Positions 24,061 to 36,200 of a DNA stretch of 64,000 nucleotides are shown here, one piece after another (positions within the stretch are counted from its first letter, which is position 1; the number at the start of each line of letters is the position of its first letter). Below the pieces are notes generated by a model. The model saw nothing but the letters and a program-made list of their open reading frames with translations, was not told the DNA's origin and searched no databases. The position numbers and the translations under genes are program-made. Origin of the DNA: Calliopsis andreniformis (taxonomy: Eukaryota > Arthropoda > Insecta > Hymenoptera > Andrenidae); NCBI RefSeq assembly GCF_051401765.1, contig NC_135064.1, positions 20,496,001 through 20,560,000 of the forward strand, in the 5' to 3' direction.

Positions 24061-27000
24061 CAGTTTATGTTAGTGCGTGAAATTAGAAATGGCAGGAATC
24101 GATGGAGAAAGTAGAATTTTTAGTAACGATTAATAGACACATATGTGTAGGCTAGAGTTTGCGATGTGAAAATAAAAAATAATATTATGAAGTTACATGT
24201 CTTAATTACTTTAGTCAGTTTATTTTCGAAATAACGTATCTAAGAAAGATAACTCTATTTTATGTGGAGATTAAATAAATTCGTTTTAGATAGTATCTTA
24301 TTTAATTATTCATTAAAACAAAATAGTAGGTAATGAGGTAATGTCTTTGAAAGATGTTACTGACTTTGAATGAATTAACTTCTAGTTGGCGATAATTGTT
24401 AAGCTTAGAATCCAAGAATTTTTATAAGTCCCATGCGAAAGAATTCGCATTTTGAGGTAGTATACAATACTGATATAATAGAATTAGAAGTTATTTTAGA
24501 AAATATTTTATTTAAATATTGTCCAAGCCTGTATGAATGTTGTTCAATATTCCAACTAATCATGGTCTAATGAAAACTGGAGAATGCTCGGTTAATTTCT
24601 CACAAGTCAATAATTAGGTTATAATAGAAGGGTTTAAAACGCGATGCAAGATGATCCTCAATATCTGCAAGCCATATCGATTGATCTGTTCAGGGATCGA
24701 TGATCAACCGTTAATCGCTACTGTTGGTGGAAAATCGACGAGATTGGCTATAATAGTTATCGATGCGAGATACGATCGGAGGGTTTCAAGTCTTGCGCGT
24801 TTCGCACATTTTTGATACGGAACTGGGTTTTTTGGGATGATCGTTAAGGTTATGTTTTACAACAGCTGAGTTCGAGTTGAAATCTAGGTACCACTGAATT
24901 GTTGCAACAATGGTACCATTAGAAATTTACTATTAACTAAAATTATACATATTAGCAATCTATTCACCTTCCATTTTAATTGACCCAAGCCCTTTTCTTT
25001 TCAACCACAATATGTGTGATGTTCCACTAAAACTGAATGCTATTTCAAAGGAAAATTACTTCTCAAGGATTAACTTTATCTTTCCATGCGTGTTCTAAAT
25101 ATACTCGAAGACTTGAAATATCCTGATACGAGAGAGAATAGCGAACCCCGTCAAAGTGGTCCAATTTATACCCGCGATAGTGTCCCAATCCCGTTCTAAT
25201 TCAAGATGGCGTACCAAGAATATAAATGCATCGCGACGAGCGCTATCTTTCGCGTCATATTGCAATAGTCAATCCAATTCGATTAAGCGATTAGCTGCAC
25301 CGTGTCTTTTAATTTTGAATCAATTCGAGGATGCCTAAAAATAATCTGTGAATACGAAACACGTTGTTTTCGATACCGGATAATTATTTATTTCCTCATT
25401 GTACCGGTTGAGGAACGATCCAATTACCGTTAAATGGTTCGCCATCTTTTTTTTTTTTCTCTTTAGCCGATAAGTAGTGCATGGTAGAACGGGCGCGCTT
25501 TTAAAGTTATAATTTCCTATAGGAATTAATCGTCGACTACTGGGTTGGGCAAGGGGAACGTCGTTTTCCTCGTGGCTTAAGCGATCGGGTGTTAATCACG
25601 CTGGTGACCACGATATATCGTAGACCAACCGATCGCCAATAAATTACTAACAAGTTATCTGCACGGTCGAACAGTAAAACGTTCGGGTTTCTCTTTCTTC
25701 GGGATGCAATTAAATGCGCTGGGGGGACTTGCATACATTTTAGCGCCTAAAACTATGAAATCAGATACCTTCGCCTTCGCGCAACGGTGCTTGATTAAGA
25801 ACGTGACCCGCGTATGCTTGGCACGTTACGAACTTTATAAATGGGACTGAAGTTTGTCGCGTCTGAACCGTCTGGCATTGATTTCGGTTAACGATCGCCG
25901 CATTTTTATGGACGCTCGAGTCAATTTGCATGCTAATGGGCAGAGAGTGTTTGTTTATTATATATACAGTTTGATGTGTTTAGATGATCTACATTGACAT
26001 GGGGATACTATATTGTTACTATAGAAGAAGAACAAGAATAATAAGGCAAACATCTGTATGAAAAATCGAAAGATAAAATAACGATCTAGTTTTCAATGAC
26101 AAAGTACGATCGTAAATGTGTATTATACAAACATGCAGACAAGTACTTTTTGATGAAAGAAATATCTATAAGTATCGTGAAATGAGCTAACGTATTTATT
26201 GATTTATTTTCTTCTAGCTGAATAAAATATTTTTAATTCTTAGATAACGAAAAATTAATGCTATTGTGGAAACTATTGTACAAGGTATAGTTTTATTTTG
26301 TAGGCGATATGTAGAGTTTTATCAGTGACTGTATATTTACGATTAACTTTAATGCATTTATGTCGAAGAAAAAAAACTCAAGAATGTACACAGAGCTTGT
26401 AGAATACTACTGGACGTAAAAATCCCCTTGCGAAGGTTAACAAAGCATGTGGACGCGTAGAAGCGGAAAATGTAAACACTGCACCACACGTAAACATCAA
26501 ATTCTAGTTACAGCTAAGTAACGTGCGGTCAACAGCATCAAAGGCACGTAAACGGTCTATAAAGAATGTACAAATCATCTAAACTGGTAACTCTAATATC
26601 ATAAAATAAAATAAAATTTCTCCTCATCGGTTTTTAAAAAAGAAGTTCATACATTAGCTTGAGATACATAAATTATGAATTTAAAAACAACGAAATTTGA
26701 AATAGAGATTGAAATATTTGAAATTTTGAATATTTGAAAATTGGAACAGGTATTTGAAAGTTTGAATATTGAAAAATTCAAAGATTTGAAATTTAAAAAA
26801 TTTGAATTATACGTTTCTTTTCTTCCTACTATATATTCTCCAGAAATCGAAAGAATCATAAATCAATATCTTCCCAAGAATTGCTCGCGACTGAACCCCC
26901 CACAAGGTTCAACTCAAACCTTCCACGATTAACCCCAACACGAGCACTCGTCCCAACTTTCTCCAAAAATTCATTTTTCACGAATTCCGTTCGTTCAGAC

Positions 27001-28545
27001 TGAACAACTGCCAATTACGCTCATCGAATTTCCAAAAACGTCAAACGAAACATCGCAGAGTCGTGGCGACGTTAGAAAGTTCGCCGGCTCGAAACATTGA
27101 TTTACAATTTGCAGATTTTACGGGCCGCCTGTATCGAACAATCTCGCGCAGGTAATTGTACGCTCGTTACGCCGTTTGCATATTATTTACTTTCTTCGCG
27201 GCGGCCTGAAAGATGTGTATCGCTGCAGCGAAATAAAAAAAACACACCGGCGGCTCGTACAGAGACTAATAATTTAAGCGAGATTTTTCACCGCGACATC
27301 GTTAAGCGACTCTGCGACATTTCGTGCGCTTTCGTACCTCTATATCCTTCTAATGACACGCACTGGCGCGATGCAACGAATATCGCCTCGTATCGATCTG
27401 GCATTATAATTATTATTGCGTTATGCGTTGCCACGATTGAGACCTCTGTTTGCGACACGTCTGCGATATACGTGCATGCATGTATATGCTCGATCGTGCA
27501 CCTTATATTCTCACTTTATGCCTGTTTCGTGAACGATTGCGCGCGACACTCTGGGGACTAGGAGCGGTAAAAGTCATGGTATTTTGATCCTTGATCGGTC
27601 TACATAGCTACACGTACTGTGAGGTGGAAGATGAGAAACTTCAGCACACGATTCTAAGCGATATAAATATATAATCTAGGGGATTACCTTATTTAAATTT
27701 AGAAACGCGCGTAATTAACGATCTTCTAGTTTTCACTTGACTTTTATAGAAAAGTTACTCAACTTTTTTGGTTTGTTAGGATACTCGGCAAATTCTTCAC
27801 AGGTCTATGTACAGTGTATTCAAATGACGTATGCGCCATTAAGATTAACTGAACTTCAGCACGGTTTGAGGTTTGAATTAAAGTAAATAAGGTTTGTAAA
27901 ACGATTTTCTTACTGATTTTTTATGATCCTTTGTTTTAGTTAAGCAGCAGACTAAGAAATAAGATGTTCTTCTATTATAAGTTTAGTATGCCTTCGTGAA
28001 CGCGGAAACACGGGTCAACGAACTTTTAAAGAATAGTCCATATAATTATCCACTATCAATTATTATGTATTACTTAATTATATTTTAATTGTGGAGTAAC
28101 GATGTGAATAGTGAATTCCGCCTACGCGAATTGTATGGGTGCATAAAGTTCAGAGCTGCAGCGACGGTACGCCGCTTTTGCGTTGGTAATAGAAACTACG
28201 GTAATATAAATATAAAAAAAATTCTGAGCTCCTCAGAATTCTATAAAATTGAAGGCAGCTGATTATCTCAAATACTTTAACCTTATCTTAATTAAAAAAT
28301 TCTTACATTTGAAATAAATCCAAAATCAATATCCTCGAAAATCTCTACTTTCAAATACTTTCCATATTTTCTCAACATAACCTCAACTAATTTCTCAAAT
28401 ATGTACTTAGTGCTCACAGTAGAACCGTATTTAACCTAGTCCCAATTATTATTCTCAACCATTTTTATTCACATTTACATCAGCTCAATATGATTATAAA
28501 AGTATTTAAACTACACATCGACTCATCATCAGACTTCAACTACGA
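24061..28545. other. AT-rich upstream DNA with no gene recognised
   Basis: This is 4.5 kb immediately upstream of the probable Sox 5' region. CpG-richer patches lie at about 24640-24800, 25140-25910 and 26990-27560. The 154-codon frame at 27097-27561 has no recognisable domain and odd Cys/Ile-rich composition, so I treat it as chance. Confidence 0.5.
26695..26812. repeat. Degenerate AT minisatellite related to the 19.4-kb tract
   Basis: Irregular repeats of GAAATTTGAA, GAATATTTGAAAA and GTTTGAATATTGAAAA share the ATTTGAATATTTGAA core of the 19335-19458 array. Confidence 0.6.
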
Positions 28546-28619
28546 TTAAGTAATAACCTCCCAAACTATTCTAATAAAATTATTAGCGATCAGAAGGGTT
28601 AAGTTCGAGTCTCCTGTTA

Positions 28620-29400
28620 AGCCCGATAATCGAGGTCCTACTACAGCGCCACAGGACAAAAGGTTATCCTCTTATCACTCTACCCTTTCAAATCTCACCT
28701 CGAATGAAATAACGCAAGTCCCCATCGAAACCCCAGAATCCAACCTCGATTCGAAACCGAACTCCACCGACTTTCCTCCTAACGCGTTCACGGTTCGATT
28801 TTCGACACACGAAGGCCCGATCGAGATCGAAATCGCACGGTATCTCTCGTGCGCGATCGATCGGCGCACGAACTCTGTTATCGAGCCTCGGATCGCCGTT
28901 AACGAAGGTTTCACGGTAGATTTTCGAAAAATCGACTCGGAACGCGCGCGCGCGCGCTCTCTGCCTCGTTTCCCCTCCCCGCTACCTCGTCTCTTTCTCT
29001 CTTCCCTCTCGCGTACACCCACGCGCAGCGCAACGAAGAAACCGGCCGGCGGCTAAGAGAGAGTGTATTTCTCGCTTATTATCCTTTCCTTCGATTTTCT
29101 ACCGCAAGGAAAAAGAATACGCCTCCGATGGTGGCGTATTGTATCGACGATATCGTACCCTCGCTGTGTGACTCACACGCGACCGCGTTGTTAAGGTGTA
29201 CTCACCTCCCAAGATTTACAGTTCATTAACAATTTCATAACCCGTAGTCGCGATCCCATTCGGGGCGAAAAAGGTTCAAAATGTCTCGAAATCTGAGCGA
29301 GAAACTGCGACGCGCGATCGATGTGGTCGCGTGGTCGAGTTTCGTGGTTGTCTCGAAAGGTGGACGCTGAAGCACTGTGCGCCGCTGGTAAGGCGGTTTG
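28620..29400. promoter_or_regulatory. CpG-rich block, candidate promoter or regulatory element
   Basis: A strong rise in CpG includes a (CG)n run near 28946-28957 and a TC-rich stretch near 28990-29010. Both strands carry long stop-free frames across it; the plus-strand frame runs 504 bases (28550-29053) without an ATG. About 5 kb upstream of the Sox start codon on the same strand, it is a candidate alternative promoter or 5' UTR exon. That is inference from composition and position only. Confidence 0.35.
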
Positions 29401-30370
29401 TGGAAGGAATGCAGGTTTAGTTGTATGGATATAGTCAGATCGCGGATTTTTTGACGATTTATATGGGAAATTTCAAAAACTACAGATTTGATCTAATATG
29501 CAGAAATATATCTACAAAAATATCGAAAGTTAAATACACTTGTAACTGGGTTTGTCAGAATAGAAACTTGCGTGAAGATCCGCAGTCTAGTTATGTATAA
29601 GTAGTAAAATCTGGTCCACAATATAATATGAAATGATCCTATGATATAAATGATGTAAATGATGACATATATGATCTAAATGATCCCTTTCTGACATGGA
29701 ACACGTCAACTTGATTTGGTCTGATAATTGAGCATGTAGTATACAGTAGAGTGCAATGGCAGAGGAAACATGCAGCATAATTCTACCAGAGAAATTATGG
29801 AATATCAGTGCATATGATAGATGAGGAGAGACTCCAGAATAAATGTATTACCAATAAGTAGTTTACACACGCATGTATATTCTGTAGTACGTACACAGAA
29901 CTGTAGAATATCTGGATCCCAGGTTCAGAATGTATTATATTAAGATTATTAAGTCCACTGTTTTACCATGTGACTCAGTATCTATAGAATATACTTTTGC
30001 TCTATAGTTCAGATATAGTACATAGAAATAAGTACACCAAATACAGTAATATACTACATAGAAACCAACATCACTGTCCAGTACACACGAGATGAAAGAT
30101 TCCTCACTTAATTCCTAGACAAACCTACACAGCCAAGACTCCTCTTCTCCTGTGCCATCCCGCAAAGCAACATACCACCAACGCACAATACTGAAACTTT
30201 TCTTACAATTAATTACCTTCCAACCACCTCCACCAACTCCACTCGCCGCTCCTCCCTCGATCCAGTTCCAAATCTTCCCTCGCCTATTCACAAGTCCCCA
30301 AATAACCTCACTCCACCCGATCACTTCTCGAGACACTTGTCCCTCGGCTCTTACCCAATCGATCCCTCAC
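29401..30370. other. AT-rich stretch between two CpG blocks
   Basis: No gene was seen. A short degenerate ATGATNTAA repeat lies at about 29630-29690. From about 30120 to 30370 the plus strand is pyrimidine-rich. Confidence 0.5.
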
Positions 30371-31214
30371 AACCCGCCGACAACCTCGGGCAATTAAGAA
30401 CCGCAGATACCGCAGCGTCCGGCAACGTTTCCGACAATGTTCAAACCGCGGCTCGTCAGCAGTCGAGGCACTCGATCTCGAGTGTGCGCGTTGTCCGTCG
30501 CCGGCTGCGACCGGTGGATCCCACTGTGCGTTCGGCGCGCGCGCGCGATCGCCACCAGGCCCCGTCAATCGGTCCACGCTCGTGGAAATGTCAAACGACG
30601 ACGCTGGCAGGGTTCGCCGTCGCGTCGACAACGGTGGCCGTCGCTCGCGTGGGAATGTGACATAATAGAGCTGGGCATCGGCGGTCGCGCCTCGCGGCCA
30701 GTTGTCACGGGATTCGCGGGACTCGTGGTACGCCGAGCGTGTCCTGGCCGATCGAAGGCAACGACAACCGGTACTCTCGTCGGGGATCGGCTGACCGCGC
30801 GATCTCGCCGCCTCGCGTGCCCCTGTGCCGCGATCGATCGACGCGTGTCCGCGGCGGGTCTGCTCCGATGAACGCTCGGCGGTCTATGGCGTACGACGAT
30901 CGTCCGGCGCGTGTGTCCAACTCGGTTGCGGCGGAGCGGCCGGCTGGCTCTCGCATGTTCCGTGGTGCACGACTCGAGCGCGGACTGAAGCGGAGCCGCG
31001 GAGCGCGCCGCGAGGTGAGCGGAGGTGACTTGCGACTCGAGTCGAGGCGAGTCGACTGCGCTCGACTACGCTCGACTCGGATCGGCCGCGGGAGGACCGC
31101 CAACGCGGCCACTGCGGGGCCCAGTGGCGGCGGCCTGGCTTTCTACGGGCCCTGGCGCGCGACCGCGCCGCGGACTCGCGACCTGCTGTACACCGACGCC
31201 GCACAGGCACGCCG
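30370..31214. promoter_or_regulatory. Strongest CpG island in the window
   Basis: More than 800 bases are rich in CG, with GCGCGCGCG near 30535 and a run of nested GACTCGAGTCGAGGCGAGTC / GCTCGACTACGCTCGACTCG motifs at 31034-31080. Many overlapping Arg-rich frames on both strands reflect the composition, and none is recognisable. It is likely a promoter or first non-coding exon for the Sox gene or for an unseen transcript, but direction cannot be told. Confidence 0.4.
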
Positions 31215-31344
31215 AGGACCAGTGCACGCGAGCGATATTTTCACGCACGATCTCGATGCGATCGTATGCTTTTCTTTGTTTTCGAAATTAGAGGCAACGA
31301 GGGCACAATAGTGCGTGAATATATTGGTCGTGTGGAGTGGTCCT
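31215..31344. mobile_element. Foldback MITE, unit 1 of an abutting pair
   Basis: The 130-bp unit starts AGGACCAGTGCACGCG and ends GTGTGGAGTGGTCCT. Its ends are inverted repeats of about 35 bases containing CGATATTTTCACGCACGAT on the left and AATATATTCACGCACTAT (reverse complement) on the right. No coding capacity. Confidence 0.7.
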
Positions 31345-31477
31345 AGGGCCCAATATTTTGACGCACGATCTCAGCGATCATATGTTTTTTCTTTGTTTTC
31401 CGAATTACGAACAACGAAGGCGGACGTACGGTCGCAAGATCGTGCGTAAAAATATCGTTCGTGTGCACTGGCCCTAA
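31345..31477. mobile_element. Foldback MITE, unit 2 abutting unit 1
   Basis: The unit starts AGGGCCCAATATTTTGACGC and ends TTCGTGTGCACTGGCCCT. Its right end, in reverse complement (AGGGCCAGTGCACACGAACG), matches the left end of unit 1 almost perfectly. Its interior (ATCATATGTTTTTTCTTTG) is a direct repeat of unit 1 (ATCGTATGCTTTTCTTTG). About 13 bases are missing from its left arm. Units 1 and 2 lie in direct orientation with no base between them. Confidence 0.7.
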
Positions 31478-31481
31478 AACC

Positions 31482-31609
31482 TTGTTCAGATTAGGCAAGT
31501 TGAAGGGATGTTTTAAGCTACCTAAAACAACACGTTCACATTGATCCAATTACTCTGAATCTCTTGCATTCATACTAAAAATTCAAATAACTTGACTAAT
31601 CTGAACAGG
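31482..31609. mobile_element. Foldback MITE of a second family (CCTTGTTCAGATTAG ends)
   Basis: The left end is CCTTGTTCAGATTAGGCAAG. The right end in reverse complement is CCTGTTCAGATTAGTCAAG. The terminal repeats are about 21 bases with few differences. The unit is 128 bp, has no coding potential, and lies 4 bases after the preceding foldback. Confidence 0.7.
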
Positions 31610-33154
31610 TCGAAAAACTGCATCGTCTGAACTAGCTGTAAGTGTATCTAATATTGGACATTAGCTATATCTTTGAAAAACGGAATGCAACAAAGTGGCT
31701 GAACTGTAGAAGTGAAGAGGGATTCCCTGCTATCACTGTTTCTACTTTAGTTCTATTTATAAGGCTACGAATTTGTCTGAACGTTCGCAGACTATAGTGA
31801 TGAGACATTGTCTTATATTTAGGATGTAGAAGAATCTTGGGTTCTTCCGAAGACGTGCGTAATGGAATGCATTGTAGTTTTTTCTAGATTCACGTATTTT
31901 GGGTATTCCCCAGACATTATGTACAGTATTTACCTACTCCCTATAGTCTCATGACTCGTTGCAAACAATGAGGTCATAAAGTGTAAAGAAGTTTGCATTT
32001 CCTTATGAGATACAAAAATAGTAGAGAAGTAATGGCGAGTAAACACTGTTCATATACATAACCTGTGTTGCTATACATGTTAAACATAAGCATGCGACTG
32101 CATAGATGCGTTGATTTTCGTACAAATACAAATGTGTTATTATATAGTTTGATTCTGATCTAGGGTTTATTTGTAATATTCTTGTATACTGTAATAAATC
32201 TTGTAAATCTTGTGTATTGGTAACCATTTTGGTATTAAGCACAAGTCGTTTGAAACGTAACGTCTATCACAGAAAAAAATTCCCTACTTTTTCCCAAATT
32301 ACCTACTTTACTTATAATTAGTCAAAACCTATTCCACAGATCCTACACTAAACACCTATAAATAATCCCTCAAATTGTTATAAGTATCCTCACTAATCTT
32401 TCTTCTTTACACCCTACCTATACAGTTATCAAATACAACCATTTCTTCTCAAAATCCTGCAATAATGACACTAAGTACACTACAAAAAAGAATAATTCGC
32501 AAAATATCGTAGTGTCGAATATCTGTATGAATCATTATTCACATGCACGGATGTACTTAGGTGATGGTAGAAGACGATCCTCGATCGCCGCATCTCTTCG
32601 CTCGCTCTTCTGCGACTCTATCGCTCCGTTCGCCGTTCTGTTGTCCTTTCTCTCTTCCTCTGAATGGTCTTCTCTCACAGGCTTTCTCACACTGTTTCAC
32701 ATCATCCTGCCTCTCTCTCTTTCTCGCGAACACAGCTCTCGCTATCGAATACGCCCGTGCATAGGCGGCATCTCTGTGCCATCGCTTGCATGCGATGGTA
32801 ACGCGTTTCGAGAAAAGAGATCGACGATTGCTATCCTCGAAGGACATCAAAACTGTGATATCTACTTAGGGATACCTATGTATATGTAAATATGAAAGTG
32901 ACGGGATATGACGTTTTCAAGTTTCGATTTTAAGTGAGTTTTATGGAAAAGGTTTTATCGAAAAGAGAATTCGAAGATTTGAATCTCAGCGGAGGATTTG
33001 TGTGAGGGTTTTTTGTGTCCTGTAGAGATCTTAAGGAAACCTGGGAAATAGGTGTATGAAACCTGGTGGATTTGAGCGATAATAGAAGTTTTTTAAATGA
33101 GAATATTATGATAGAAACGTGTCAGTTAGATGCTTTGGGGGTTCTAAGTGTTCT
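31610..33154. other. Mostly AT-rich, one CpG/TC-rich patch
   Basis: No gene recognised. A CpG- and TC-rich patch at 32560-32830 carries frames on both strands without recognisable domains. Confidence 0.5.
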
Positions 33155-33247
33155 AAGTATTATACATGTCCCAAGAGAAGTCCCCTGGAAAGTGCTATCT
33201 CTAACGCTTTCCAGGAAACTTCTCATGGGACATAGAAATTAGTACTT
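33155..33247. repeat. Foldback element copy C, best copy of the family
   Basis: The left arm CATGTCCCAAGAGAAGTCCC, CTGGAAAG pairs with the right arm, which reads TATGTCCCATGAGAAGTTTC, CTGGAAAG in reverse complement, around a loop of about 14 bases. Outer AAGTATTA/AAGTACTA extend the match to the stated edges. A transcript would form a hairpin with about 28-bp arms and about four mismatches. Confidence 0.85.
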
Positions 33248-36200
33248 ATGACTATTATAAGAAGCATCACAGTATTTACATATAGACATGAATATCAATG
33301 TGTCAAACGTCAATTTTGGAACGTATACCTCAACACTAAAATACTAATATTCCATTATTTTCATATTCAAATAGTCTATTTACTCACTTACTTCACGTTA
33401 TAATTAAGTCACCTGATTTCAAACACTTTCAATTCCAATTGAAATAAGTTGAACTTACTCATTTCACAAAAAATATGGAAGAAACTTGAAAAGATACCCA
33501 AACCTTGAAAGTAACTCAAAAACATATTTCAAGTCAAGTTACACCAACAAGCCTCATGCTAATAAAACACAGTTACAAGTACCTTGAAATCAAGGAACTC
33601 GGCTGTATAAATTGAACGAGTTGTACAATCTCGGAGACCCCTCTTCAACAACGCGTCGAAATCGTCACCAGACACGTCTAAGGCTCTAACCCACCCGTCT
33701 CAGACCATATTTTAATTCTATAATGTGAAAACGATTGTCCCTTACGCCCATATTTATTGACGTTTTCCCGCTCGCTTTGATACGCTGTGCCAATAAACGG
33801 GATTGGAATGGCTCGGTCACGCCCCAGGCTCGAAATCGTTATTTTTTTCTTCTGGATTTCCTCGAGGAGCCCGGTAATGCCGTGTTACATAATTGAAAGC
33901 GTAGGACGCGGGATTGATTAACACACACGAGAGGAGAAAGGTTGCGTCCGTATAGATTGGTGGTGGCTTTTATGCGAATCGCGCGAAGCGCAACTCTAGG
34001 CGACCACGTGGGTGTCATCACAAGCGTGCGAGAAAAAAGTCGCGGAGAGATTATAGACGCTGCACCGTTGCAGACTGCACCATCTCGGCTTGCAATATAC
34101 GACGTCTGCGGCCTCTCCAATATTGTGGAAAGAAAGGAGGTGGCAACGAGACGCGAATTACGATTTCCTCCTCGCACCGTCCTGATCGACTGGGCAATTT
34201 TAATGGCTGCTGCTGGGGTAAACTTACATAAACCTAGTATTATTATGGTTATATCATCATTATACGTTTCGTGTATTTCATTTCAGCGTAATATTAACAC
34301 AGAATATTGATAATAATTTTAACGTGGACGTCATCAAATCGATAATAATTTTCTCTATGTATAAATAATAATTACCAATCACAATAAAATGGAAGAAAAG
34401 ATAGTTCAAATGAAGAATTAATTAAAGTTGTCAGATATGATTATGTGAGGTTTCAAGTAAAATTTCATAGTTTCGTTGACAATAGGAAATGAAAAGTGAT
34501 ACACAAAGTACATAATGTGTTTATATCGAGTATATACTACTGAGTGTATAAACTTTCTGTAAATAAATTCTAGTCACCACTCGCCGTCGGTCGCTGACGA
34601 AAATCATCTGAATATAAATGACACCTTGGGTATTAAAATCAGATACATCACAAAATCCGAATATCTAATTTTTGAAAAAAATATTGATTATATAATTCTG
34701 CAGTTCTGGTACCAAAGTTCAGCATCGAAGCCTGAAGCAAAGTACCTATATTATTGTTTAGTTACGCACTATTGGCAAGTAATGAAGCGAGAAGAGAAAG
34801 AGTTGATCGAGTTTCGTCTTAACGAAGGAGGGAACGAGCCCGTGGGAATATCAAGCATAAAATCGAGCGGAAGGGAATCTCGTCGCGACCCGATTGTCGA
34901 TCCAAAACCCGCGTAACTGTTTTCCTATGCATATGGAATGAATGCACGTGTACGCTCGTCTACCGTCGTACGGGCTAGTGAACGTAAAACCGAGCGTACA
35001 AGTTGAATATTTAAAAGATTGTACATTAAAACGAAAAGGCAGAGAGGAGAATGGCCGTCCACTCGGATCGTGATGATTTAATTCCGACCGTGTATTATTC
35101 CTAGCGACGGAACTGCTGTATTGGCGACGCTGTTAGAAACGCAATAACCCTTGCTCGTAATGTACCGTACTCGAAAGTTAATTTGTTTGAGGCATTAAAA
35201 TCATTGCAATTGAATCAAAAAGTCGATTGAAACTTTCTTCTCGCATGGACTTCATGAATTATAAAATTATTTAGTTAGGTATTTTATGTTAATGGGAGTT
35301 GGTACCTGATTTGATAGTTATATAAGAAATGTTTAGTACTGTCAATTGTTGTTAGTTAATGTTAAATTATTAAGGAATAATAAGTGATATTAATATGGAG
35401 TTAACTGGACGTATTTTTTCTAGAATAAAAAGAGAAAAAATAAAACATTCTACCATTTGAATCTCTTCATGTTATTAACTCTTTAAGTGCTCACTAAAAT
35501 AAAAGACTATATAAAAAAAGAAGGTCTCAGAAGGAAAAATATCTATTTTCAACAAATATTTGAACATACTATGTTAGAACAAAATACTGATAGAGTTATT
35601 CCATATATAACAATTAATAAATTGAGAAACTATTTTTTAATTTAAGTTTACTCATTAACATATACCTAAGACTAACAAAAACGTACATACTACACTTTTA
35701 ACAAAAGTTCTTGTTTTATACTTAAATAATTCTAAATACTAATCCAAAAGCGCAGAAATAGGGACAAGTGGTCTAATACACCAATAACTAAATAAAAATC
35801 ATCGAACAATGTCGAGTTAAAGGGCCAACCAGAAAACGCCTCAGCTGTTATATCGAGTAACTGTGCCAGGATCGCAGGTTCCCCGTGGTAAATGAAAAAG
35901 GTGCGCACTAAGCGGGTCAACGCGCATGGACGAAACGCAACAATAAACGGAAGGAGAACGACATTCAAAGAACCGTAAAGTAAACTGAGAAAAACATCAC
36001 GGTCCGCCGACCTTCGTTCACCTGCTCGTACGCGCGAGCCATCGTGCGTGTACGTATGCACCGTGCACAAGTGCACAGTCCTCGTTAATGTGTTGGGAAG
36101 CCGATTAATGCCTGTCTATGGATATAAATATTTATGCGCCTCAGGCGGACTGTGATAAGAACGAAGCGACAGTGGCCCATCGCGCAAACGACGCGCGCAA

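Noticed and set aside
27097..27561. 154-codon plus-strand frame
   Set aside because: Cys/Ile-rich with no domain; sits in a CpG patch with no exon structure.
30305..31311. Several Arg-rich overlapping frames of 100-190 codons
   Set aside because: Five or more overlapping frames on both strands in CpG-dense DNA, none recognisable. Composition effect.
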